NCBI RefSeq assembly: GCF_004564275.1 | Contig: NZ_SPDV01000028.1 | Span: 1-64,000, forward strand | Reading direction: 5' to 3' | DNA: 64,000 nucleotides | Source of the DNA: Sphingomonas parva (ex Maeng et al. 2020) | Lineage (GTDB): Bacteria > Pseudomonadota > Alphaproteobacteria > Sphingomonadales > Sphingomonadaceae | Shown: positions 52,546 to 61,478 of the stretch, piece after piece | Layout: each line of letters begins with the position of its first letter | Numbering within the stretch: the stretch's first letter is position 1 | The notes under the pieces: model-generated | What the model was told of the DNA's origin: nothing | The model's database searches: none | Seen by the model: only the letters and a program-made list of their open reading frames with translations | Translations under genes and position numbers: made by a program

Positions 52546-55320
52546 TCAGCCACCGCCCGGATAGGACGCCTCCAGCGCGTCGCCGATCAGAGCGAGGTTC
52601 TGGATCGCGGCGAGGCCCCATTGCGCCGTGGCGTTGGTCGATACGCTCGGCGCCTCGTCGACCGGCTTCAGCACCGCCGGCCCGTCGATCTTCCGTTGCT
52701 GGGCCGGGATGCCCATTCCGAGGCCGGCTTCTCCCGAGAAGAACTCGGCCCAGGCGCGGCGGGCGAGCGCCGGATCCTTGCGCTGGCGGGCGGCGAAAGC
52801 GGTAAGCCGGGAATGGCCTTCCTTGAGGTTGCGGCCCTGGCCCGGTGCGCCCGTCATCGCCTGGAACTCGGCGGCGGGCGCATTGTAGGCGACGCAATAA
52901 TCGAGCCACGCCTCCTCATAGGCCGGGACATCGAGCAGATCGAACAGCTCCGAATTCATCTCGACCGCGCCGAACACCGAATTGAGGTGGCTGACGCTCA
53001 CCTTTTCGCCGGCGCCGAGGAAGCGGCCGGTGGCGAGATCGAAGGCCGCGCCGCCGGCGAACCAGCGCTTCGGCAGAGCGGCGATCGAGGTCATGCCGGC
53101 GAGGATGCGGTCGCGCCACCGGCGATCGCCGGTCCGCTCCCATTCGGTCAGCCACGCCGCGACCAGCGAGCACCAGCTGGTGCCGAACTGAAGGAAGATC
53201 TGGCCTTCCGGGAGCGGCGCCTCGGCGGTGACGGCGCCGGTACCGCCGGGCGGCAGCGAGCCGCTGCGCCGTGCCCCGACCTTGCGGCCGATGTCGACAT
53301 GGACCAGCGTCCGATCGCTGTCGAGCAGCTCGCGCATCAGGTCTCCGACGCGCTCGTCGGCGGTGAGATAATAATAGATCCGCCGGTAGGCCGCGTTGGA
53401 GACGCGCGGCTGCTTCGAGCTGTCGCCCCAATGCTGGACGGCGTGCCGGGTGCCGAGCCCGCGGAAGCGGCCGAGATGATAGACGTCGACCTCGCCGGTG
53501 TGGCGGGTCATCGCCTCCGCCATCCGGAACACCCGCGGGTCGCCCGAGCGCAGGAAGCTGTACCAGAGCCAGAGATCGGGCGAGAGCTCGCTATTGTCCC
53601 AGGCGAAGCCGCCGATGTCGTAGCGCCAGACGTGCCGGTCGACATCGTAGGTGTGCATGATGTCGCCGTAGTTCCAGAAGCCGTACCAGCGGCGCTGCTC
53701 GATCTGGCCGCGGTAGAATTCGAGCAGATAGTCGTTCTGCGCCTCGATCGCCGCCCGCGCCGGCGTGGAGCGGTCCGGCAGGCCCCAGTCGCCGAACACG
53801 CCCGCGGCGTGGATGCGCGCCGGGGTCGCGGCGAGGCGCGGCGGTGCGGCGACGAAGGCGGCCATCGCCGCGAAGCGCTCGCGCGTCGGCGTCGCGGGCA
53901 GCGGCCAGAGGGTGAACTCGGTGGTGCGGGCGATGCCGTGCGGCGTCCCCCAACCGGCCTCATAATCCTCGTAGGTGATGTCGAGGCCTTCGTTCTCGGC
54001 GGCGTGGTCGTTCATGCCCATGCCGTCGTGGTAGAAGCGCAGGTCCATCGCCGGCGCGTCGGGCGAATGGTACCAGACGGTGAAGCTTGCGGTCTCGGTG
54101 TGGGCGTCGCGAATATCGAGCCGCACCGGGCAGCGCTGCCAGAAGTCCTTGCAGCCGAATGCCACCCCCCCGGCGGGCCCGCCGACGAAGCCGAGGCCAT
54201 TCGCGCGGCTGCCGGCGTCGACCTCGATCCAGCCATGGCCCGCCTTGGTGCGCTTGGTGATCGCAAAGCCGTCTGGGTTGGGCTGGCTGAGGGTGAAATC
54301 TCCCCACAGGGGCACGTAGGGAAGCCCGTCGCGGACCGGCGCGGCCATCTCGGCGATCGGCGGCACCTTGAGGCCGGCGACCTGCGCGTCGCGGAACGCC
54401 TTGCCGGCGTTTCGGCGCAGGCCGGTCAGCGGCTGCACCGCCTCGCCCCAGACGCCGTCGCCTGTGCCGGCGAAGCGCACGTGCCGGTCGTAAGGCGCGT
54501 CGGCCATCGGCACCTCGCCAACCAGCCCGAGGCCGCGGATGAAATCCTTCTGCTCGTCGCCGTCGAAGACGAAGCTGTGCACGATCCGCACCGCTTCCGA
54601 TCCGGCGTGGAAATAGAGCCGCATGGTGAACGGCAGCCAGGCGCGGTCGCCGCCCCGGTGGCGCCCCTCGACGCGGACCACGGCGCGGACCGGCCCTGCC
54701 TGCTCGATCGCGGCGCCGGTCACCGCGCTCGCGTAGCGGCGGCGAGCGATCGTCTCCTCGGCCTCGCTCTCCGGGCGATCCTGCGTCGTCGCGACCAGCC
54801 GCAGGTTGCGCAGGGTCTCGCGACCGCCGTGCGCGGCGGCGAGGATGATGCTCTCCCCGTTCCTGGCGATCCGCCAGCGCAGCGGCCCGCTCGTCACCTC
54901 GATCGCATCGCCCTGCTCGGCCGCGCGCACCGGCGCTTCGGGCGGCGCCGCCCGGCCAGGGACGACGCGCAGGCGGGCGGTGCGGCCGGCGCCCGCAGGA
55001 ATGGCATGGGCTGTCCATTTGATCGAACCGTCCGGCCAGGTCGCGGTCGTCCAGCTCTGCACCGGCAGCGCCCGTCCCTCGCCGTCGCGGAGCGCAAAGC
55101 GTGCGCCCTTCTTCTTCGTCCCGCGCGGCCAGGGCACCCCCCAGGTCTCGCCTTCGTGGAGCACCGGAGCGGCGCCATCGATCCAGGCAATTTCGGCGTC
55201 GACCGGCGGCGCGGGGAGATCGCCGCGCACCTTGGCCTCGGCGGGGAACAGCCCCGGCAGAGCGGCGAGCGAGCCGCCGGCGAGAGCCGAATGAACGAGG
55301 AACGCGCGCCTGCTGATCAT
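52546..55320 (-). CDS. Rhamnogalacturonan exolyase-like protein (PL26 / PcRGLX family)
   Basis: A 924-residue Tat-exported enzyme (signal ISRRAFLVHSALAGGSLAAL). The N-terminal domain (about 45-150) has IAWIDGAAPVLHEGETWGVP and SWTTATWPDGSIKWTAHAIP. The middle has the family run WYHSPDAPAMDLRFYHDGMG and LDITYEDYEAGWGTPHGIAR. The C-terminal (alpha/alpha) barrel includes QNDYLLEFYRGQIEQRRWYG. These match the exo-rhamnogalacturonan lyase family (PcRGLX-like), which cleaves from chain ends to give unsaturated disaccharides for the GH105 enzyme. ATG 55320 is chosen for the Tat signal. An operator-like palindrome lies upstream. Confidence 0.85.
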   Translation of the reverse strand: MISRRAFLVHSALAGGSLAALPGLFPAEAKVRGDLPAPPVDAEIAWIDGAAPVLHEGETWGVPWPRGTKKKGARFALRDGEGRALPVQSWTTATWPDGSIKWTAHAIPAGAGRTARLRVVPGRAAPPEAPVRAAEQGDAIEVTSGPLRWRIARNGESIILAAAHGGRETLRNLRLVATTQDRPESEAEETIARRRYASAVTGAAIEQAGPVRAVVRVEGRHRGGDRAWLPFTMRLYFHAGSEAVRIVHSFVFDGDEQKDFIRGLGLVGEVPMADAPYDRHVRFAGTGDGVWGEAVQPLTGLRRNAGKAFRDAQVAGLKVPPIAEMAAPVRDGLPYVPLWGDFTLSQPNPDGFAITKRTKAGHGWIEVDAGSRANGLGFVGGPAGGVAFGCKDFWQRCPVRLDIRDAHTETASFTVWYHSPDAPAMDLRFYHDGMGMNDHAAENEGLDITYEDYEAGWGTPHGIARTTEFTLWPLPATPTRERFAAMAAFVAAPPRLAATPARIHAAGVFGDWGLPDRSTPARAAIEAQNDYLLEFYRGQIEQRRWYGFWNYGDIMHTYDVDRHVWRYDIGGFAWDNSELSPDLWLWYSFLRSGDPRVFRMAEAMTRHTGEVDVYHLGRFRGLGTRHAVQHWGDSSKQPRVSNAAYRRIYYYLTADERVGDLMRELLDSDRTLVHVDIGRKVGARRSGSLPPGGTGAVTAEAPLPEGQIFLQFGTSWCSLVAAWLTEWERTGDRRWRDRILAGMTSIAALPKRWFAGGAAFDLATGRFLGAGEKVSVSHLNSVFGAVEMNSELFDLLDVPAYEEAWLDYCVAYNAPAAEFQAMTGAPGQGRNLKEGHSRLTAFAARQRKDPALARRAWAEFFSGEAGLGMGIPAQQRKIDGPAVLKPVDEAPSVSTNATAQWGLAAIQNLALIGDALEASYPGGG

Positions 55321-55351
55321 CACTTCGACTCCTTCGATGAAATACATGACA

Positions 55352-55370
55352 TGTGAGACAGCGTCTCACA
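55352..55370. promoter_or_regulatory. Perfect inverted repeat upstream of the PL26 gene
   Basis: TGTGAGAC, AGC, GTCTCACA: a perfect 8-bp inverted repeat with a 3-base centre. It lies 32-50 bases upstream of the PL26 start, in the 113-base gap before the CE6-like gene. This is a normal position for an operator or activator site of the PL26-GH43 operon. It differs from the GntR-type sites at 60574 and 61405 and from the lldD site. Confidence 0.5.
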
Positions 55371-55433
55371 ATATGCGATGACGCGAGACGAGCCCGCGCA
55401 TGTTGAGACCCGCCGTCCGCGACTCAAACAGAG

Positions 55434-56246
55434 TCAGCGGCATCCCTGTCGCTGCAGGCGGCGCATCGCCGCGGCGAGCCTTGGGCCGAGGGTGCGCTGG
55501 CCCGCGGTCGTCAGGTGCAGCTCGTCCTCCAGCCGTGGCAGGCCGGCCGCGGCGACCATCGCGGTGCATTTCATCCGCACCCCGCCCTGCCCGGCCTGGA
55601 CCTGGCGCCAGCCGGGATAGCGCAGCGCGCGGTCGGGCCGCGCCGGCGGATCGGCGAGCTGGACGAAGACCACCGGCAGGCGCGCGTCGCCGAGGTCGTC
55701 GCGGAAGCGGGCGATCAGCGCCGCGAACGCCTCCGGCCAGGCGTTCGCCGCCGCCAGCGTCGCCGCGTCGCTCTCTCCCTGGTACCAGAGAATGCCGTGG
55801 ACTCGGCCGCCGGCCTCCCGCGCGCGTGCCAGGCAGGAGCCGTAGAGCGTGTCGCGGCCGCCGCCCGGCTGCCAGCGCGCGATCGAGGAGCCGCCCTTGG
55901 CGCAGGGCACCAGCACGATCGGCCGGCGGGAATGGCGGGCAATCTCGCGGGCGAAGCCGAGGCCGGGCCCGACCGCCGCCTGGGGGTCGGCCGAGACTGC
56001 GTCGATCTGACCCTCGGCGCTGTCGAGCGGGTCGAGAGCGACCCGCGCCTTGCCATCATTGCCGTAGAGCCGGATGCCCGGGTCCGGCGTGCGCTCGGCC
56101 TCGGTCAGGTCGGCGAGGGCGCCGCGGCCCGACATGTTCGACTGGCCGGCGAGCAGATAGACGTCCGGCAGCGGCGGTTTCGCGGCCGCCGCGCCCGACG
56201 CGGACAGCAATGCCACGCAAGCTGCGCCGAGGCCGGTGCGTGCCAC
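55434..56246 (-). CDS. Sialate O-acetylesterase-like (CE6/SASA) secreted esterase
   Basis: A 270-residue protein with a Sec signal (LGAACVALLSASGAAAA). The SGNH core is clear: DVYLLAGQSNMSGRG (Ser), LVPCAKGGSSIARW, GILWYQGESDAATL and EDELHLTTAGQ (Asp/His). This is the SASA/CE6 pattern; such enzymes remove acetyl groups from polysaccharides. Start GTG 56246 lies 5 bases downstream of the GH2 stop, so the genes are co-transcribed. Confidence 0.88.
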   Translation of the reverse strand: MARTGLGAACVALLSASGAAAAKPPLPDVYLLAGQSNMSGRGALADLTEAERTPDPGIRLYGNDGKARVALDPLDSAEGQIDAVSADPQAAVGPGLGFAREIARHSRRPIVLVPCAKGGSSIARWQPGGGRDTLYGSCLARAREAGGRVHGILWYQGESDAATLAAANAWPEAFAALIARFRDDLGDARLPVVFVQLADPPARPDRALRYPGWRQVQAGQGGVRMKCTAMVAAAGLPRLEDELHLTTAGQRTLGPRLAAAMRRLQRQGCR

Positions 56247-56251
56247 CGGGC

Positions 56252-59200
56252 TCAGCGCCGCGCGGGCGGTACGGGACCGTGGAAGTCCGCCTCGACGATG
56301 CCGAGCGTCCAGCCGGGACGGACCGCGTTGGCGCCGGTGTCCCCAGCCTGGCGGGCGGTCTCGAGCTCGACGATCTTCCCGAACGCGTCGCGGTCCTCGA
56401 CCTTGCCGGTCTGCACGATGCGCAGCGTCTGCCCGGTCGCGGCCGGGAAGCGGAGGACGGCATAGCCGAGGCTACGCTCGGTCTCCCCTTCCCAGATCGT
56501 GCGCCCATCGAGCGTGACGCGGAGCGGATAGGCGCGCGAGCGCCAGCCGACCAGCTTGAGCTCGATTTCGGAGAGCTCGACCGGCCCCGGGAAGGAATAT
56601 TCGATCCAGGCCGAGCCGGGCTTGCCGTCGCTGGTCCAGCGGGAGAGCTCGTTGTCGTCGATCGAGCGGCCCGCCTCCGCCTGGTTGGCGCCGGCGACGA
56701 TCCGCGCCGGGGCCAGCGTTGTCCGGCTTTCCACGAAGGTCGGCGCCTCGGGCGTCGGACCGCGGCTGAGCAGGCCCTGCTGGTGGTGCTCGGGAAAATC
56801 CGGCGAGAGGCCGCCCGACGACGCTTTCGGCATGACGGTGGCGATCGTCACCCGCGCATCCTTCAGACCGGGCGCCGAGGCGGTCAGCCGCACCGCCCCG
56901 CGCTGGGTGCCGGCGCGGAGCAGGACTCGGTTGACGCCGGCTTCGACCGGCAGGGTCTGCGAGAGGATGTAATTGTCCTCATCGCGTGCGCTGCCGGCAT
57001 AATGGGTGACCGCATCGTGGCCGGCCGCGGGCGCGACGACGCTTCCCGACGCGGCGCTCTCGACCCGGGTCTTGCCGGAGCTGTCGCCCTGGGCGATTCC
57101 GCCGCGCCATTCGGCGGGCCCGTCGAGCGTGAAACGGATCAAGTCATGGGCGGTCGGCACCCGCCGTCCCGCGGCATCGACCACCTCGACGTCGACCAGG
57201 GCGATGTCCGCGCCGTCCATGACGAAGCCGCGGGGCGAGGTGCGCGGCGTCAGCCGCAGCGCCACGGGCGGTCCGGCGGTCTCGATGCGATGCTCGGACC
57301 GACGGCCGCCGGCATGGGCGGCAAGGGCGCGGATCGTCCCTGCCGACCAGGGGACGCCCTTCCAGGTGAAGAGGAAGCCGGCGCTGCGCGCGCCCTGCCC
57401 GAGCGAGCGGCCGTTGACGAACAGCTCAACCGACTCGCCGTTCGACACGACGGTGACGTCCTTGCTGGTGCCCGCCGCGTAGTTCCAGTGGCCGATGATG
57501 TGGGTCGCGGGCGTGACGCTGTCGACCCAGTCGCTCCACATCACCTTGTGGGCGTAGAAGCCCTGCTTGGGCAGGCGCACCGCGTCGACCTCGCCCGAGC
57601 GCCGGTAATTGTTGTCGCCGCGATAATGGGTGTTGGAATCGGAGAAGATGATGTTGACGCCGCCCGAGCTCACCCGCCGGCCGGTGCCGGGCCGGACGCG
57701 GTAATAATCCCACCAGCGCCGGACATCCTCGATCGCGTGGCTGTCCTGATTGCGGTTATAGTCGGGCGCATCCTTGTGGAAGGGCGGCGTCAGATCGTCC
57801 TGGTACAGGCGGGCGCCCTCGTCGCGCGAATATTCCATCGCCCACATCGGGATATCGGCGCTCTTGTTGATGTAGAGCATCTCGCCGCCATATTCGGCGG
57901 TCTCGCTGTCGAGCATCTCGCGCGAGCCGATCGCGCGGCCGCCGTGCGGATCGTAGCGGTCGCGGATCGCCTTCATCTCGGCCATATGGGCCTCGCTGAT
58001 GCTCTCGTTGCCGCTCTCGTAGAACAGGATCGAGGGGTTGTTGCGGTTGTAGACGATGGCGTCGCGCATCAACTCCTTGCGCTGCTCCCAGCGGCGGCCG
58101 CTGGTGTCGCTCTCCGCGTCGCCGGCCGGCATCGCCTGGATCAGCCCGACGCGATCGGCCGATTCGACATCCTGCTTGGACGGCGTGATGTGCATCCAGC
58201 GGACGAGGTTGCCGCCGCTCTCCACCAACAGGGCATTGGAGAAGTCGCTGATCCACGGCGGGATCGAGACTCCGACCGCCGGCCATTCGTTCGACGTGCG
58301 CTGCGCATAGCCGTGCATCTGAATGATGCGGCCGTTCAGCTCGACCATGCCGTTGCCGAAGCGGGTCTGACGGAAGCCGGTGACCGTATCGACGCTGTCC
58401 AGCACCCGGCCCTCGCTCACCAGGCTGGTCGTCACCGTGTAGAGATAGCCGTAGCCCCAGCTCCAGAAATGGAGGCCGAAGACCCGGCCCGACGCGGCAA
58501 GTATGCGGGTCTCGCCCGGCTGCAGCACGACGGGCGCGCCGTCGAACCGCGCCACTCGCCGGCCGTCGCGGTCGCGGATCTCGACCCGGGTCGAGACGCG
58601 GCGCGCGGCCTTGTCCTCGTTGCGCGCCTGGGTCTCGGCATGGATCGTCGCCGCGCGCGCGGAGAGATCGAATCCGTCGGCCCAGACATATTGCCCGGTG
58701 GTGCCGAGGCCGGCGAACAGCGGCAGCGTCTGGTAGACCGGCCCGGTCAGGTGCAGCCGGACGTTTTTGGTGATGCCGCCGTAATTGACGTTGAAATTGT
58801 CGTTGTTCCACTGGAAGCCGCTGCCGGTCGCGCGTTCCTTATACTTCCAGTCGTTGTCGACCCGGACGGCGATGACGTTCTCGCCGGGACGCAAAGCGGA
58901 AGAGATGTCGGCGCCGAACGCCATCGCACCGTTTTCCGATAGCGCGACCGAGCGGCCGTTGACCCAGACCTCGGCGGCCTGGCGGACACCCTCGAACTCG
59001 AGCAGCGCCTTGCCGTCGCCCGCCTCCCGGGGAAGCGTGATCCGCCTGCGATACCAGATGATCCCGGTCGAGAGCTGCTTGATATCGCGGGCGAACGCCT
59101 CCTTCTCGTTGAAGGCGTTGGGCAGGGCGACGGTGGACCAGCCGGCATCGTCGAAGCCCGGCTGCTCGGCCCCGGCGCGCTCCCCTGTCGCGGTCCGCCA

Positions 59201-59326
59201 GCCCGGATTGAGGTTGAACGTGCGTCGCGGCGACGCGACCACGCTCGAGGCGTCATGCGCAAGCGCGGGAACGGGTGCGAGCGTGGTGGCGGCGAGAAGC
59301 AGCCCGCCCAATAGAGTCAGACGCAT
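56252..59326 (-). CDS. GH2 family beta-galactosidase-like enzyme with C-terminal CBM-like domain
   Basis: A 1024-residue secreted enzyme (signal LTLLGGLLLAATTLAPVPAL). The N-terminal sugar-binding beta domain shows GIIWYRRRITLPREAGDGKA and VWVNGRSV. The TIM barrel has NLVRWMHITPSKQDVESADR and the acid/base Glu in NNPSILFYESGNES, with a likely nucleophile Glu in MWAMEYSRDEG. A DUF4982-like Ig region follows (WVDSVTPATHIIGHWNYAAG, VFVNGRSLG-type), then a last domain (ELSRWTSDGKPGSAWIEYSF, PVELSEIELKL) like an F5/8-type (discoidin) carbohydrate-binding module. Beta-galactosidase action on galactan side chains is plausible; beta-glucuronidase is possible. ATG 59326 is chosen for the signal. Confidence 0.85.
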   Translation of the reverse strand: MRLTLLGGLLLAATTLAPVPALAHDASSVVASPRRTFNLNPGWRTATGERAGAEQPGFDDAGWSTVALPNAFNEKEAFARDIKQLSTGIIWYRRRITLPREAGDGKALLEFEGVRQAAEVWVNGRSVALSENGAMAFGADISSALRPGENVIAVRVDNDWKYKERATGSGFQWNNDNFNVNYGGITKNVRLHLTGPVYQTLPLFAGLGTTGQYVWADGFDLSARAATIHAETQARNEDKAARRVSTRVEIRDRDGRRVARFDGAPVVLQPGETRILAASGRVFGLHFWSWGYGYLYTVTTSLVSEGRVLDSVDTVTGFRQTRFGNGMVELNGRIIQMHGYAQRTSNEWPAVGVSIPPWISDFSNALLVESGGNLVRWMHITPSKQDVESADRVGLIQAMPAGDAESDTSGRRWEQRKELMRDAIVYNRNNPSILFYESGNESISEAHMAEMKAIRDRYDPHGGRAIGSREMLDSETAEYGGEMLYINKSADIPMWAMEYSRDEGARLYQDDLTPPFHKDAPDYNRNQDSHAIEDVRRWWDYYRVRPGTGRRVSSGGVNIIFSDSNTHYRGDNNYRRSGEVDAVRLPKQGFYAHKVMWSDWVDSVTPATHIIGHWNYAAGTSKDVTVVSNGESVELFVNGRSLGQGARSAGFLFTWKGVPWSAGTIRALAAHAGGRRSEHRIETAGPPVALRLTPRTSPRGFVMDGADIALVDVEVVDAAGRRVPTAHDLIRFTLDGPAEWRGGIAQGDSSGKTRVESAASGSVVAPAAGHDAVTHYAGSARDEDNYILSQTLPVEAGVNRVLLRAGTQRGAVRLTASAPGLKDARVTIATVMPKASSGGLSPDFPEHHQQGLLSRGPTPEAPTFVESRTTLAPARIVAGANQAEAGRSIDDNELSRWTSDGKPGSAWIEYSFPGPVELSEIELKLVGWRSRAYPLRVTLDGRTIWEGETERSLGYAVLRFPAATGQTLRIVQTGKVEDRDAFGKIVELETARQAGDTGANAVRPGWTLGIVEADFHGPVPPARR

Positions 59327-59349
59327 GGGCCGATCCTCTCCGGTGACGC

Positions 59350-60561
59350 TCACCAATTGTGCATGGAGCCGTCCTCGAGCCGGTTCACCGGCAGATAGGC
59401 GCGGCTGTAGGGGTAGCGGGCGGCCGCCTCCTCGTCGATGTCGACGCCGAGTCCCGGCGCCTCGCCGGGATGGAGGCTGCCCTCGCTGAAGCTGTAGGCG
59501 TGCGGGAAGACCTTATCGGTCTCCTCGGTATGGCGCATATATTCCTGGATGCCGAAGTTCGGCACCGACAGGTCAAAATGGAGCGCCGCGGCCATGGTCA
59601 CCGGCGAGAGATCGGTGGCGCCGTGGCAGCCGGTGCGGACATTGAACATGTCGGCGAACGACGCGATCCGGCGCAGGTGGGTGAGGCCGCCGGCATGGAC
59701 CACGGTCGCCCGGATATAGTCGATCAATTGCTCCTGGATGAGCTGCTTGGCGTCCCAGACCGAGTTAAAGATCTCGCCGACGGCGAGCGGCGTCGTGGTG
59801 TGCTGGCGGATCAGGCGGAAGCTGTCCTGATTGTCGGCGACGACCGCATCCTCCATCCAGAACGGGCGGTACGGCTCGAGATCCTTGCCGAGCCGCCCTG
59901 CCTCGATCGGGGTGAGGCGGTGGTGGACGTCGTGGAGGAGATGGACGTCCCAGCCGAGCGCCTCGCGCGCGGCGGCGAACAGCTCGGGCACGACCCGCAT
60001 GTAGCGCTCGGTCGACCAGAGATTCTCGGTCGGAAGATCGGCGTCGGCGGGCTCGTAGAACATCTTGTCCTTGGAGACGCCGTAGGTGGAGGCGAGACCC
60101 GGCACGCCCGACTGCAGCCGGATCGCCTTGTAGCCCTGCGCCTTGTAGTCGAGCGCGGCGGCGACCGTGTCCTCGATGCTGACGCCATTGGCATGACCAT
60201 AGACCATCACCCCGTCGCGACTGGCGCCGCCGAGCAACTGGTAGACCGGGAGGCCGGCGACCTTTCCCTTGATGTCCCACAGCGCCATGTCGACCGCGGC
60301 GATCGCCGACATCGTCACCGGCCCGCGCCGCCAATAGGCACCGCGATAGAGATATTGCCATATGTCCTCGATCCGGTGCGCGTCCTTGCCGATCAGCGTC
60401 GGGATGACGTGATCGGTCAGATAGGCGGCGACGGCGAGCTCGCGGCCGTTCAGGGTCGCGTCGCCGATGCCGGTGACGCCGTCGTCGGTTTCGATCTTCA
60501 GCGTCACGAAGTTGCGGCCGGGGCACGTCACGATGACGCGGGCGGAGCGGATCTTGAGCAT
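59350..60561 (-). CDS. manD: D-mannonate dehydratase ManD (enolase superfamily)
   Basis: A 403-residue enolase-superfamily enzyme very close, from memory, to the Novosphingobium Man[110 protein letters not shown] and the C-terminal [10 protein letters not shown]. It dehydrates D-mannonate to 2-keto-3-deoxy-D-gluconate, a step of glucuronate catabolism. One change is Val where Novosphingobium has Gly in 'HDGHH'. It is first in the minus operon with GH2 and the CE6-like gene, and divergent from gntR. Confidence 0.93.
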   Translation of the reverse strand: MLKIRSARVIVTCPGRNFVTLKIETDDGVTGIGDATLNGRELAVAAYLTDHVIPTLIGKDAHRIEDIWQYLYRGAYWRRGPVTMSAIAAVDMALWDIKGKVAGLPVYQLLGGASRDGVMVYGHANGVSIEDTVAAALDYKAQGYKAIRLQSGVPGLASTYGVSKDKMFYEPADADLPTENLWSTERYMRVVPELFAAAREALGWDVHLLHDVHHRLTPIEAGRLGKDLEPYRPFWMEDAVVADNQDSFRLIRQHTTTPLAVGEIFNSVWDAKQLIQEQLIDYIRATVVHAGGLTHLRRIASFADMFNVRTGCHGATDLSPVTMAAALHFDLSVPNFGIQEYMRHTEETDKVFPHAYSFSEGSLHPGEAPGLGVDIDEEAAARYPYSRAYLPVNRLEDGSMHNW

Positions 60562-60573
60562 CGGACCTCCAGA

Positions 60574-60586
60574 TTGGTCTGACCAA
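60574..60586. promoter_or_regulatory. GntR-type operator between manD and gntR
   Basis: TTGGTCTGACCAA is a perfect palindrome apart from its centre. It lies 13 bases before the manD start and 54 before gntR, in a 78-base divergent promoter region. The sequence resembles the known ATTGGTATACCAAT sites of UxuR/ExuR regulators of hexuronate genes. It fits control of both genes by the adjacent GntR. Confidence 0.75.
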
Positions 60587-60639
60587 ATTGAAGAGAGTTC
60601 GCTCTTGTGTCAAGCCACTGTCCGTGAGAAGCCGGAGCG

Positions 60640-61389
60640 ATGCACGTTCCCGCCCGCAAGCTCTACCAGCGTATTGCCGAGGACATCGCCGCTGCGATCG
60701 CCGACGGCCGCTATCGTCCGGGCACCCGTCTGCCGGGCGAGCGCGACCTTGCCGAGGAGTTCGCGGTCAGCCGCCCGACCATTCGCGAGGCGATGATCGC
60801 GCTCGAGATCCGCGGCATGGTCGAGGCCCGGCAAGGCTCCGGAATCTACGTGACCCAGGCACCGCCGCCGGCCGGCCGCTCCCCCGAGCTCGACGTCGGC
60901 GCGTTCGAGCTGAATGAAGCGCGCATCCTGTTCGAAGGCGAGGCGGCCGCGCTCGCCGCCACCTCGATCGAGGACGAGACTTTGGCCGCGCTCGACCGGG
61001 TGCTCGAGAGCATGGCCGGCGCCGGCGAGTCTCCCGGAGCGGTCGACGCCGACCGCGAATTCCATTTGCTGATCGCCGAGGGCACAGGCAACAGCATCGT
61101 CCGCTCGGTGGTCGAGATGCTCTGGCAGATCCGCGAGAGCTCGCCTTTGTGCGTCCACATGTTCGGCAAGGCGCGCCGCGAGGGCGTAACCCCGCGCGTC
61201 GCCGAGCATCGCCTGATCGTCGACGCGCTCAGGGCGCGCAATCCCCAGGCCGCACGCGAGGCGATGCGCGCCCATCTGCGCCGCGTGACCGAGGACCTTC
61301 TCGCCGCGACCGAGGTCGAGCTGATCGAGCGTGCGCAGGCGGAGGCCCATGCCCAGCGCAGCCGGATCGCGCAGCGCGCGTCGCTCTGA
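60640..61389 (+). CDS. GntR-family (FadR subfamily) transcriptional regulator
   Basis: A 249-residue regulator. The N-terminal winged helix has LYQRIAEDIAAAIADGRYRP and LPGERDLAEEFAVSRPTIRE, then GMVEARQGSGIYV. The FCD effector domain (about 95-235) has DREFHLLIAEGTGN and EHRLIVDALRARN, with metal-binding His and Asp residues. It is probably a repressor of hexuronate use (UxuR-like). The operator at 60574 is in its own promoter, and a second copy follows its stop. ATG 60640 begins MHVPARKLYQRIAED. Confidence 0.9.
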   Translation: MHVPARKLYQRIAEDIAAAIADGRYRPGTRLPGERDLAEEFAVSRPTIREAMIALEIRGMVEARQGSGIYVTQAPPPAGRSPELDVGAFELNEARILFEGEAAALAATSIEDETLAALDRVLESMAGAGESPGAVDADREFHLLIAEGTGNSIVRSVVEMLWQIRESSPLCVHMFGKARREGVTPRVAEHRLIVDALRARNPQAAREAMRAHLRRVTEDLLAATEVELIERAQAEAHAQRSRIAQRASL

Positions 61390-61404
61390 TCGGCGGACCG
61401 CGGC

Positions 61405-61415
61405 GGTCTGACCAA
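61405..61415. promoter_or_regulatory. Second GntR-type operator, upstream of the GH115 gene
   Basis: GGTCTGACCAA repeats 11 of the 13 bases of the site at 60574; the left TT is replaced by GC. It lies between the gntR stop (61389) and the GH115 gene (61479). The GH115 gene can therefore be controlled by the same regulator, independently of the gntR promoter. Confidence 0.65.
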
Positions 61416-61478
61416 TTGCCGGGTCAGCGCCCGCAAGTTGCGAGCCGCTGATATCGGCGCGTGACCGGAGAGACTGTG

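Noticed and set aside
55400-58942. A 1180-codon plus-strand frame across the GH2 and CE6-like genes
   Set aside because: Low-complexity Arg/Ala/Gly composition; the minus strand holds recognisable enzymes.
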